This document shows positions 1-7,074 of a stretch of 64,000 nt of DNA, piece by piece. Every line of letters starts with the position of its first letter. Within the stretch, counting starts at the first letter, position 1. The translations under genes and the position numbers were made by a program. Below the pieces are notes generated by a model. That model did no database searches. It worked only from the letters and a program-made list of their open reading frames with translations, and had not been told where the DNA came from. This DNA comes from Dyadobacter sp. CY343 (GTDB lineage Bacteria > Bacteroidota > Bacteroidia > Cytophagales > Spirosomataceae), in the NCBI RefSeq assembly GCF_021390335.1, contig NZ_JAJUXK010000007.1:336248-400247 (forward strand), in the 5' to 3' direction.

Positions 1-479
1 TCATTTTCAAAAGCACCGTCCACAACTACCGACTTACCTTCCGCCAGCTTCACCATTTCGGAGTAGCTTACCCAGTAGGGTGCAAAAATCACTACCTCGT
101 CGCCTGGGTTGACCAAAACCTGGATCACATTCGCCAAAGAATGTTTGGCGCCTGTGGATACCACGATATTTTCTGGCTTCCAATCTATATTATTATCACG
201 TGCCAACTTATCAGCAATCGCTTTGCGCAGATCAGGATAGCCTGCAACCGGAGAATAGCCGTGGAAACCATCATCGATAGCTTTCTTGGCTGCCTCGCAA
301 ATGTGCTCAGGCGTCTTAAAGTCTGGCTCACCTACACTCAGACTGATTACTCTATGACCTTTGGAGGCTAGCTCCCGGGCCATTTTGGTCATCGCCAGCG
401 TCGAAGATTCTTCGAGGGCGTTGATGCGGTCGGCCAACATACGTGTTTCCAACCGGGTTTGCTCTGCTACTGCGGACAT
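1..479 (-). CDS. Aspartate aminotransferase, class I PLP enzyme (5' part; runs off the left edge)
   Basis: Translating the minus strand from the ATG at 477-479 gives about 159 residues that match the N-terminal part of class I/II pyridoxal-phosphate aminotransferases of the AspC type. Recognisable blocks are SVGEPDFKTPEHI (substrate-binding arm), GYSPVAGYPDLRKAIA, STGAKHSLANVIQVL and PGDEVVIFAPYWVSY (cofactor-binding region). The PLP-binding lysine lies beyond the window edge, so the catalytic residue cannot be checked. The family transfers amino groups between aspartate or other amino acids and 2-oxo acids in the cytoplasm. The gene is divergent from rtcB and has a good -7 element of its own about 60 bases upstream. 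Substrate preference cannot be read from this part. Confidence 0.9.
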   Translation of the reverse strand, partial: MSAVAEQTRLETRMLADRINALEESSTLAMTKMARELASKGHRVISLSVGEPDFKTPEHICEAAKKAIDDGFHGYSPVAGYPDLRKAIADKLARDNNIDWKPENIVVSTGAKHSLANVIQVLVNPGDEVVIFAPYWVSYSEMVKLAEGKSVVVDGAFEN

Positions 480-534
480 TGCAACAAAAATTGAGTTAAA
501 GAAGGTACTGCGATCTGTATCAACAAATTGCCCG

Positions 535-542
535 CAAAGGTA
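535..542 (-). promoter_or_regulatory. Probable -7 element for the aminotransferase gene
   Basis: On the minus strand these bases read TACCTTTG, a full match to the Bacteroidota -7 consensus TAnnTTTG. No convincing TTTG lies 19-20 bases further upstream. The predicted 5' untranslated region is about 50 bases. Confidence 0.5.
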
Positions 543-666
543 CGGGTTTTTTATAGTTGTGCGGTTTAATGCAAACAAAGATTTGTTAAAATTTTTCCGT
601 TACCAATTCAATGAATGTTCGTATTCATTAATAATCACGTAACAGATTACGCTAAAAAATGAATTT

Positions 667-2193
667 ATGGAAACTGAGATCACAATTGAAGAGCTGAGAT
701 TTTTGGCAAATATTCCGCAAAAACTGGACAATGATTTCCTCAGAGTAGCGAACGGACTTCACCAGCGGGGAAAATATACGAAGGAGAAAATTTTTGTGAT
801 GCTGGTAAAAATGATCCACAGTCCGAAGAAGTATGCTCTTTCCAGAAATAAACTGACCAATCTTGCCAAAACTGTGTATGAACTTAAAAAGGGTGGCAAC
901 GAAATCACTTTGACAGATGACGGAAAAGAGCTGCTGGTAAACGAAGAAGCTGTTTTGACATTGGCACAAAAAGACGCGCAGCAGGGAAAACAGTTCGATT
1001 TAGGAGAAGAGAAGCTGCATTATGCCGTTTTTGGTAAAGAACAAATTGAAGAAGGCGCATTGCTGCAAATGGAAACGGCGATCAGCCTGCCGATTTCCGT
1101 TGCCGGCGCATTAATGCCCGACGCACATCAGGGCTATGGTCTGCCAATAGGCGGAGTGCTTGCTACTGAGGCAGATAAGGTGATTCCTTATGCTGTCGGT
1201 GTTGATATTGCTTGCCGGATGTGTATGTCCGTTTTTGACATTTCGCCCGACTATCTGAAATGCGAGCCGCATTTACTAAAAAAGATATTGCTGGAAAATA
1301 CAAAGTTCGGAATGGGCGGAGAAACCGGGCGCAAGTTTGACGATAGCGTAATGGACAAGCCGGAATGGGGCGCAACGAAGATTATCCGCAACCTGAAAGA
1401 TAAAGCTTACCGGCAACTGGGCAGCTCGGGAACTGGAAATCACTTTGTAGAATGGGGTATTACAGAAGTTTTTGAAGACGATCCGCTGCTGGATTTGCAG
1501 AAAGGGACTTATTTATCCCTACTATCTCATTCGGGTTCGAGAGGTTTTGGTGGAAATATAGCCAATCATTATTCTAAGCTGGCCATGCAGAAAACCGTAT
1601 TGCCCAAACAGGCTGCCCACCTGGCGTGGCTCGATTTGAATACCGAGGAAGGTCAGGCATATTGGATTTCCATGAACTTGGCCGGGGACTATGCTTCCGC
1701 CAATCATCATGAAATTCATAATAAAATTGCAAAGCAACTCGGTGAAAAGCCTATTAAAATGATTGAAAACCACCACAATTTCGCCTGGAAGGAGAAACTG
1801 GCAGATGGAAGGGAAGTTATTGTCCACAGAAAAGGTGCGACGCCGGCTGGAAAAGATGAGTTGGGTATTATACCCGGCTCGATGAGTCAGCCGGGTTATG
1901 TAATTCGCGGGAAAGCGAATGCCGCTTCCATTAACTCTGCCTCGCACGGAGCCGGGCGCCTTATGTCGCGAAACAAAGCATTTACAAATACCACCAGAAG
2001 CGAAATGGACCGGATTCTGAAAGACGCTGGTATTGAGCTCATTGGCGGAGATCTGGACGAGTCGCCAATGGTTTACAAAAACATCGATCAGGTTATAGCC
2101 GCACAGACTGACCTGGTTTCAGTACTCGCGAAGTTCTCACCAAAAATTGTGCGAATGGCCGATCCGAATAGGAAAGAGGGGCGAGAGGATTAA
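667..2193 (+). CDS. rtcB: RtcB family RNA ligase
   Basis: The 508-residue protein carries the RtcB signature blocks in order: DAHQGYGLPIGGV near residue 150, GVDIACRM near 178 (Asp and Cys are manganese ligands), GTGNHFVEWG near 254, HSGSRGFGG near 287, HRKGATPA near 387, IPGSMSQPGYVIRGK after 400 and SASHGAGR near 424, which contains the histidine that becomes guanylylated. RtcB joins RNA ends bearing 2',3'-cyclic phosphate or 3'-phosphate to 5'-OH ends, using GTP and Mn2+, and repairs or splices cleaved RNA. Compared with the archaeal enzyme the motif DIGCGM reads DIACRM, as in longer bacterial paralogues, and there are about 100 extra N-terminal residues. No RtcA cyclase or archease gene is adjacent. 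The last 47 codons recur, diverged, at 3857-4000. Confidence 0.93.
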   Translation: METEITIEELRFLANIPQKLDNDFLRVANGLHQRGKYTKEKIFVMLVKMIHSPKKYALSRNKLTNLAKTVYELKKGGNEITLTDDGKELLVNEEAVLTLAQKDAQQGKQFDLGEEKLHYAVFGKEQIEEGALLQMETAISLPISVAGALMPDAHQGYGLPIGGVLATEADKVIPYAVGVDIACRMCMSVFDISPDYLKCEPHLLKKILLENTKFGMGGETGRKFDDSVMDKPEWGATKIIRNLKDKAYRQLGSSGTGNHFVEWGITEVFEDDPLLDLQKGTYLSLLSHSGSRGFGGNIANHYSKLAMQKTVLPKQAAHLAWLDLNTEEGQAYWISMNLAGDYASANHHEIHNKIAKQLGEKPIKMIENHHNFAWKEKLADGREVIVHRKGATPAGKDELGIIPGSMSQPGYVIRGKANAASINSASHGAGRLMSRNKAFTNTTRSEMDRILKDAGIELIGGDLDESPMVYKNIDQVIAAQTDLVSVLAKFSPKIVRMADPNRKEGRED

Positions 2194-2372
2194 CATTATC
2201 TTAATTACCTGGCAAAGAAGCTGCCAATTGACATTTAAAAATCGCACACAGTAAGACTAAGTGCTGTTTCAGATAGTGCCGAAACATAATCGGCATCGAC
2301 CAAACGAAAAATGGTCTAAGAGATAGCAATGCAGAAAGTTAATTTGCTATCCTAACTAACTATCCGATCCCG
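2044..2372 (+). repeat. Direct repeat copy A: 3' end of rtcB plus about 180 bases downstream
   Basis: This segment aligns with 3857-4186 at an offset of about 1.81 kb. Over the 47 shared codons I count 35 mismatches in 141 bases. Of the 30 changed codons, 20 are synonymous. Similarity continues past the rtcB stop into non-coding DNA and fades at about 2372. The excess of synonymous change means the two copies diverged while both were translated, so copy B probably came from another functional rtcB and not from a recent local duplication. Confidence 0.85.
2207..2350 (+). ncRNA. Candidate structured non-coding element downstream of rtcB (copy 1)
   Basis: This is a non-coding block that recurs at 4020-4166. 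In four alignable blocks totalling about 124 bases I count 11 differences, fewer than in the neighbouring rtcB codons. Three hairpins are visible: 2277-2282 with 2290-2295 (TGCCGA/TCGGCA), 2298-2302 with 2312-2316 (GACCA/TGGTC) and 2323-2329 with 2344-2350 (ATAGCAA/TTGCTAT). The short linkers between them vary between copies. No U-tract follows, so it is not a standard terminator. It could be a small RNA, a long 3' UTR element or a protein-binding recombination site. Calling it RNA is an inference. Confidence 0.35.
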
Positions 2373-2416
2373 ATGGGCGGGAGGATCGAGGTAACTAATT
2401 TTACTGTATTTGTAAG

Positions 2417-2953
2417 GTGGATTCTGTTAAATCGAAAGTTTTGGGAATTCTAACTCCCGTGCAAAGGCCCGGTTGGTGGAAAAGTAACTCAGTGAGAATT
2501 CCGATGTTTAGGGAATCCGAACTGCCAATTCACTTGTTTCGGCCGAGGTTGGAGGGAGACCGTCTGTTTGGCGATGTAGATGCATTAATCCAGAAATTTT
2601 TGGGCTTGACGATAGAACACAGGAATATATGATCAACAGAAGTTTACCAGCATTGTCAGCAATTCTTTGAAATCACGGGTTTCGACTAAGATACGATCGA
2701 AATGTTTCGTCAAGTTAGCAATCCAGAAAAATGGCATCTCGATACTATTCGGCTCGGAGAGTTGCTATACCTAAGAGATGTCAATGGCATTTGGAAATTC
2801 GCTTCTGTTCGAGACATATACATTAAAAATGATGATGACGAAGGTGGTTTTCAGATTGTTGCTCATTTACATTGCGATTGGGAGGAAGAACATGGCCTCG
2901 ATGTGATTTTCAAAAGCGGATGGGACATGCCATTAATAAAAATAGGGGGATAA
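2417..2953 (+). pseudogene. Broken gene resembling DUF6985 (immunity-type small protein)
   Basis: A single reading frame runs from a possible GTG at 2417 to the stop at 2951-2953 but is interrupted by TGA at 2630-2632 and TAA at 2687-2689. Reading through gives about 178 residues. The N-terminal part contains VLGILTPVQRPGWWKS and a C-terminal part contains CDWEEEHGLDVIF. From memory this layout (a Trp-rich N-terminal beta region, a Tyr-rich middle, then C-x-W-E-x-EHGL) fits DUF6985, often seen near polymorphic toxins, but I could not search for it. The similarity on both sides of each stop, in one frame, argues for two nonsense mutations in a once intact gene. A translated fragment from ATG 2702 is unlikely to be functional. 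Confidence 0.5.
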
Positions 2954-3132
2954 GCCTACTGATATTTTTGAATGGATGACACCATCGCATGATAAATTCG
3001 AAGTTGCCACTTTTTGTTTTGTGACTTTCGCTGCGCGGTGATGCAAATATGCATGTTCAAAATATAGATCAGAACGACAGCTTTCAAAAATGCTAGCTAT
3101 CACAAACTTTGAGCAATGTTTAAACTCTTATT

Positions 3133-3612
3133 ATGACTAAGATGCCAATTATTCTACTTGAAACACCAGTAAAAGCCTCACTGGAAATATGTTACAAACT
3201 TTCGCTTAATGTTGATTTGCACAAGATTTCAACAAGCAAAACAGGCGAACATATTATTAGCGGCGTTAAACACGGTATGATGAAACCGGGCGACTCAGTA
3301 ACTTGGAGAGCTAAACACTTTGGAATATGGCAGACTCTAACAACGAAAATCACATTTGCCAAACCATATGTTCATTTTGTTGATGAAATGACCCAAGGAG
3401 CATTCAAATCAATGAAACATGAGCATTTCTTTGAGCAAACTGACGAAGGCACTTTAATGAAGGATGTCTTTAGGTTTGTGTCTCCTTATGGTATGGCCGG
3501 AAGGATCTTTAATCACTTTGTTCTCGAAAATTATATGAGGAAATTTCTCGCTGAGCGAAATCACCAAATAAAAAAGGTAGCCGAATCAAATTTGCGAAAT
3601 CGCTTTCTCTGA
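3133..3612 (+). CDS. SRPBCC (START-like) domain protein
   Basis: This intact 159-residue ORF looks like a small SRPBCC/polyketide-cyclase-like protein. Supporting features are an opening beta segment (IILLETPVKASLEICYKLS), GDSVTWRAKHFGIWQTLTTK, a charged strand containing EMTQGAFKSMKHEHFFEQ, then a long C-terminal helix (RIFNHFVLENYMRKFLAERN). Proteins of this fold bind small hydrophobic ligands in a cavity, but no ligand can be read here. It lies between the two rtcB 3'-end copies and is the only clearly intact gene of that interval. Flanking genes are decayed, so it may be a survivor of transferred DNA. It starts at ATG 3133; no clear promoter or ribosome binding site is seen. Confidence 0.7.
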   Translation: MTKMPIILLETPVKASLEICYKLSLNVDLHKISTSKTGEHIISGVKHGMMKPGDSVTWRAKHFGIWQTLTTKITFAKPYVHFVDEMTQGAFKSMKHEHFFEQTDEGTLMKDVFRFVSPYGMAGRIFNHFVLENYMRKFLAERNHQIKKVAESNLRNRFL

Positions 3613-3856
3613 ATGCTGATATATAGCAAAAGAACAAGCTGATCGACTTGATTTGAGACTCTTCATTCTCAATTCACAGCAAAATCAATCTCAGCCGTGA
3701 TTTTACCAATAATACAAGCTATACCAAATGTCATCCATTTCAAACTTTCCAGCGGTCAAATTTCTCGAAAACTCCTGGACGCTTTTTAACTCCGAAAATT
3801 CATTAGCAACGGCTCTCCTTCATTATTATAGGAGGGGTTTCCGCCACAAAAAAGCC

Positions 3857-4000
3857 GGCGGAGATCCGGATGAATCGCCCATGGTTCACAAAAACATTAA
3901 CCAGGTGATCGCTGCACAATCTGAGATTGTAACCGGGCTAGCACAATTTTCACCTAAGATTGTGAGAATGGCTGAACCAAACCGGAAAGAGGGGCGGTAG
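3857..4000 (+). pseudogene. Orphan C-terminal fragment of a second rtcB
   Basis: These 47 codons read GGDPDESPMVHKNINQVIAA and onward to a stop at 3998-4000, matching residues 461-507 of the intact RtcB upstream with 37 of 47 residues identical by hand count. The open frame extends back to ATG 3728, but the 43 residues before the match show no RtcB similarity, so any product would be a chimera without catalytic residues. Downstream the match continues into the same non-coding element that follows the intact gene. It is best read as the displaced or imported tail of another rtcB allele. Confidence 0.8.
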
Positions 4001-4019
4001 GATCAAGAATAAGTTACTT

Positions 4020-4166
4020 ACCTGGAAAAGAATCGACCAACTGACACATAAAAATCGCACACTAAGTAGGAAAAGTGCTGTATCAGATAGTACCGAAACA
4101 TAATCCGTAGCGCGACCAAAGGAAAAATGGTCTACATTATAGCAATGCAGAAATTTAATTTGCTAT
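4020..4166 (+). ncRNA. Candidate structured non-coding element (copy 2)
   Basis: Second copy of the element behind rtcB. The stems GACCA/TGGTC (4114-4118 with 4128-4132) and ATAGCAA/TTGCTAT (4139-4145 with 4160-4166) are unchanged. The first stem is TACCGA/TCCGTA (4091-4096 with 4104-4109): relative to copy 1 one G-C pair has become A-T on both sides, and another pair has been lost. One covarying pair is weak but real support for a folded molecule. Confidence 0.35.
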
Positions 4167-4202
4167 CTCAAAACTGTCCGGATCTCTATATGCAAAAATG
4201 CT

Positions 4203-4594
4203 TCAAAATATCTTCACACCGAGGTTACCATCTTCATTCGCGATTGGTTTAAGCTACTGGCTCACAACAAATTTGACGAGGCATTTCAATTAATAGACCA
4301 TGATAAAAATAATCTCTACGCCCCCCACTTGATCGTGCCTTGCTTGAAAATGTTTTGAAAAACTATTATTGGGATGGTTATATGGAAGGTGAACAAACCT
4401 GCTTCTCTGATCCATACCTGCTAGACCTACATTCCGAGGTCGTTGAATTTTATGAAGGTGCTAATAATAGCTTAGATGTAGAATACAATGCACCAGGCAA
4501 TGGAGTGTGGTGAGACCTTACAGCACAATTTTCATTCAAACCGGCGACCGCTGAACTATATTATGTATTCTTCATGAATATCCATGTATTATAA
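4203..4594 (+). pseudogene. Broken small gene, possibly DUF7668-like
   Basis: Two frames join into one protein-like sequence. The first part, IFIRDWFKLLAHNKFDEAF and following, reads up to a run of six C at 4321-4326. There the sense passes to another frame that continues with PPLDRALLENVLKNYYWDG and runs to VEYNAPGNGVW, then a TGA at 4511-4513, then DLTAQFSFKP and NIHVL before the stop at 4592-4594. Restoring one C and one sense codon (W-S-D-L would be usual) gives an uninterrupted protein. The ending W-x-DLTA-F with a terminal HVL resembles small immunity-type proteins that I recall as DUF7668; this name is tentative. No start codon is in frame at the left end, so three lesions are visible. 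Confidence 0.45.
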
Positions 4595-4666
4595 TGGTGC
4601 AGATTCGGATCGGAAAGTGGGGCAGACAGAAACAACCGAAGTTATTTCTGCCAAAACACCATTGTA

Positions 4667-4873
4667 ATGGATGCATTGCGTTTTACAGAAAAGCCGTATA
4701 AAGGGCGAATCAGTTTCCTGCTTCCAAAATCAGTCAATGATGATCTAGTCTTGCCAATTGAAAACTCAGACTCACAACAAGCAAGTTACCGACTAAATAT
4801 TGCTCAACAATACTTGGATCAATCAAATAAATCTTCATTTGATACGGGTAATTTGGATCCGCATGCGCAATGA
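4667..4873 (+). CDS. Small ORF of unknown function
   Basis: This encodes 68 residues from ATG 4667 with no domain I recognise. The middle (NSDSQQASYRLNIAQQYLDQ) looks helical and the composition is protein-like. The frame is open back to 4595, directly after the stop of the broken gene upstream, so this may be a leftover of a longer reading frame. It lies in the decayed stretch between the second rtcB-tail copy and icd. It may not be translated. Confidence 0.25.
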   Translation: MDALRFTEKPYKGRISFLLPKSVNDDLVLPIENSDSQQASYRLNIAQQYLDQSNKSSFDTGNLDPHAQ

Positions 4874-4930
4874 GTCAGCAAAAATTTTTATAGATATATG
4901 TTTCCTGATAGGAGGAACCCAAAATTTTCA

Positions 4931-4971
4931 AAAAACAAAAAAGGCTACTGATCCACAGATCAGTAGCCTTT
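4931..4971 (-). terminator. Rho-independent terminator of icd
   Basis: A perfect 14-base-pair stem (4940-4953 with 4958-4971) with a four-base loop, followed on the minus strand by a T-rich tract, lies 23 bases past the icd stop codon. Confidence 0.9.
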
Positions 4972-4993
4972 CTATATTTTAAACAACTCAGAA

Positions 4994-6205
4994 TTACGCC
5001 AGAGCAGCTTTCAGATTCTGATCGATCGCTTCGAGGAATTCTTCTGTGTACAGGTAGTGGTCACCGTGTTTCACGTCGTTTCCGAAAACGTTGATTGCCA
5101 AATCTTTGGTCATTTTGCCGCTTTCTACCGTTTCGATACATACTCTTTCCAAAGCATTTGCGAAGTCGATTAATGGCTGGTTGTCGTCCAGTTTGCCGCG
5201 GAATGCCAAACCACGTGTCCACGCAAAAATAGATGCGATTGGGTTGGTAGATGTTGGTCTTCCTTTCTGATGTTCGCGGTAGTGGCGGGTTACAGTTCCG
5301 TGGGCAGCTTCTGCTTCCATTGTTTTGCCGTCTGGCGTAACCAATGTTGAAGTCATCAGACCTAATGAACCAAAACCTTGCGCAACTGTATCTGACTGAA
5401 CGTCACCATCATAGTTTTTGCAAGCCCACACAAAGTTACCTTCCCATTTCAATGCAGAAGCAACCATATCGTCGATCAGACGGTGCTCATAATTCACTTT
5501 TCCAGCATACTCAGCATCATACACTTCCTGGAAAATATCCTTGAAGCGGCCATCGTATTTTTTAAGGATCGTGTTTTTTGTAGAAAGATACAAAGGCCAG
5601 CCTTTGTCCAGAGCCACATTAAAGCATGAACGTGCAAAACCACGGATCGATTCGTCAACGTTGTACATGGCCATCGCCACGCCAGGTCCCTGGAATTGGT
5701 ACACCTCGTGCTCGATCACTTGCCCGTCTTCGCCTTCAAATTTCACAGTCAGTTTTCCTTTGCCAGGAACAATGAAATCAGTCGCGCGATATTGATCACC
5801 AAACGCGTGACGACCAACGATGATCGGCGCAGTCCAGTTTGTTACTAAACGTGGTACGTTTTTCATCACGATTGGCTCGCGGAAAACGGTTCCATCCAAA
5901 ATGTTACGGATCGTACCATTCGGCGATTTCCACATTTGTTTCAGATTGAATTCTTTAACGCGGTCTTCGTCAGGAGTGATTGTTGCGCATTTGATACCAA
6001 CACCAAATTCTTTAATCGCATTGGCTGCATCAATTGTAACCTGGTCATTTGTCTCGTCGCGGTACTCAACGCCCAGATCGTAATACTTGATATCTACATC
6101 CAGATAAGGTAAGATCAATTTTTCTTTGATAAACTTCCAGATGATGCGGGTCATTTCATCGCCATCGAGTTCTACAACAGGATTGTCAACTTTAATTTTG
6201 CTCAT
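4994..6205 (-). CDS. icd: NADP-dependent isocitrate dehydrogenase (eukaryote-like dimeric type)
   Basis: The 403-residue protein oxidatively decarboxylates isocitrate to 2-oxoglutarate, producing NADPH in the citric acid cycle. It has the pattern of the homodimeric type also found in eukaryotic cytosol and mitochondria: VVELDGDEMTRIIW at the N-terminus, CATITPDEDRVKEF, WKSPNGTIRNILDGTVFREP (the substrate-binding serine-arginine block), and TLVTPDGKTMEAEAAHGTVT with HYREHQKGRPTSTNPIASIF near the C-terminus. Length matches the family. The gene is monocistronic, with a strong terminator behind it. A divergent folate cyclo-ligase gene starts about 115 bases upstream. Confidence 0.95.
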   Translation of the reverse strand: MSKIKVDNPVVELDGDEMTRIIWKFIKEKLILPYLDVDIKYYDLGVEYRDETNDQVTIDAANAIKEFGVGIKCATITPDEDRVKEFNLKQMWKSPNGTIRNILDGTVFREPIVMKNVPRLVTNWTAPIIVGRHAFGDQYRATDFIVPGKGKLTVKFEGEDGQVIEHEVYQFQGPGVAMAMYNVDESIRGFARSCFNVALDKGWPLYLSTKNTILKKYDGRFKDIFQEVYDAEYAGKVNYEHRLIDDMVASALKWEGNFVWACKNYDGDVQSDTVAQGFGSLGLMTSTLVTPDGKTMEAEAAHGTVTRHYREHQKGRPTSTNPIASIFAWTRGLAFRGKLDDNQPLIDFANALERVCIETVESGKMTKDLAINVFGNDVKHGDHYLYTEEFLEAIDQNLKAALA

Positions 6206-6320
6206 GTCTTAAATTCTATACAATAGTTAAAGATTTGAAATCAAACCGTGAAAGTACAAACAAATGAATAAAAAGGCGGGAATTTCATCAACTTGCGTGG
6301 GAAAAAGACGGTTATTTCTA

Positions 6321-6899
6321 ATGAAAAAGGCTGAATTAAGAAAGGAGTTTTTACAAAAAAGAGAAGATGCCGACGGGCTTTGGCTGATTGAAAAAAACGC
6401 ATTGATCGCCCAAAATCTTGAAAAATACCTGCTGAAAAGTACATTCAAAACCCTGCACTCCTTCCTGCCTCAGCTAACCTCCCGCGAGGTGCATACGTTT
6501 TATATTATTGAATTGTTACGCATAACTTTTCCGGAAATGCGCATTGCCGCTCCTTATATTATTCCCGGCACAAAGGAGATGAAGCATTTTTTGTTAGCTC
6601 CTGATAGCGAGCTCGTTGTTAACCGCTGGCGAATTCCTGAGCCCGATCCCAATACTTCCGAGTCGGTTTTACCCGAAGAAATAGATATTGTCCTCGTCCC
6701 GCTGCTTGCATTCGACCGAAAAGGTTACCGCGTCGGCTACGGTGGCGGTTATTATGATCGATTTCTGGCTCAAACCCGCTCTGACTGTATTAAAGTCGGC
6801 CTTTCCATGTTTGACGCTATTGACCAAATTACTGATATTGATGAATTTGACATTCAGCTGGACTTATGCATTACCCCTGATCAGATCTATAAATTTTAG
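6321..6899 (+). CDS. 5-formyltetrahydrofolate cyclo-ligase
   Basis: The enzyme converts 5-formyltetrahydrofolate to 5,10-methenyltetrahydrofolate using ATP, returning the storage form of folate to the one-carbon pool. The 192-residue product from ATG 6321 begins MKKAELRKEFLQKRED, the typical N-terminus. The C-terminal family signature RVGYGGGYYDRFLA is present, as is the strand block IDIVLVPLLAFDRKGYR before it. The frame is open further up to ATG 6264, but those 19 residues have no family similarity, so 6321 is preferred. It is a single gene between icd and asd. Confidence 0.9.
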   Translation: MKKAELRKEFLQKREDADGLWLIEKNALIAQNLEKYLLKSTFKTLHSFLPQLTSREVHTFYIIELLRITFPEMRIAAPYIIPGTKEMKHFLLAPDSELVVNRWRIPEPDPNTSESVLPEEIDIVLVPLLAFDRKGYRVGYGGGYYDRFLAQTRSDCIKVGLSMFDAIDQITDIDEFDIQLDLCITPDQIYKF

Positions 6900-7007
6900 C
6901 CGAATAATTCTGTGTTCTCACTGGTCAGCAGCGTCAACTATGTGCTTATTTATTGAATTTAAATAGTTTAATCAGGGATTCCGGGAGTTATAACTAAATT
7001 TTCGTCG

Positions 7008-7015
7008 TAAATTTG
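7008..7015 (+). promoter_or_regulatory. Probable -7 element for asd
   Basis: TAAATTTG matches the Bacteroidota -7 consensus TAnnTTTG and lies 60 bases before the asd start. The -33 region is not convincing. A+T-rich DNA upstream (6950-7000) contains no gene. Confidence 0.45.
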
Positions 7016-7074
7016 CGGCACTTTTTGCCTCTTGGCAAGAGCCAAAATTTTTATCCATTTAATCAAATGCAAGA

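Larger units (their letters stand above)
3857..4186 (+). repeat. Direct repeat copy B: rtcB tail plus downstream element
   Basis: Partner of the segment at 2044-2372; the junction is sharp at GGCGGAGAT on the left. About 1.48 kb (the DUF6985-like pseudogene and the SRPBCC gene) separates the two copies. This is the geometry left by an element that enters the 3' end of a gene and supplies a replacement end, or by unequal recombination between related alleles. Confidence 0.8.

Noticed and set aside
3728..3856. N-terminal 43 codons of the open frame ending in the rtcB tail
   Set aside because: These residues share nothing with RtcB and have no recognisable pattern; the frame is open by chance ahead of the fragment, so I annotated only the matching part.
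6264..6320. Longer start for the folate cyclo-ligase gene
   Set aside because: The extra residues are not typical of the family, and MKKAELRKEFLQKRE from 6321 is the usual N-terminus.
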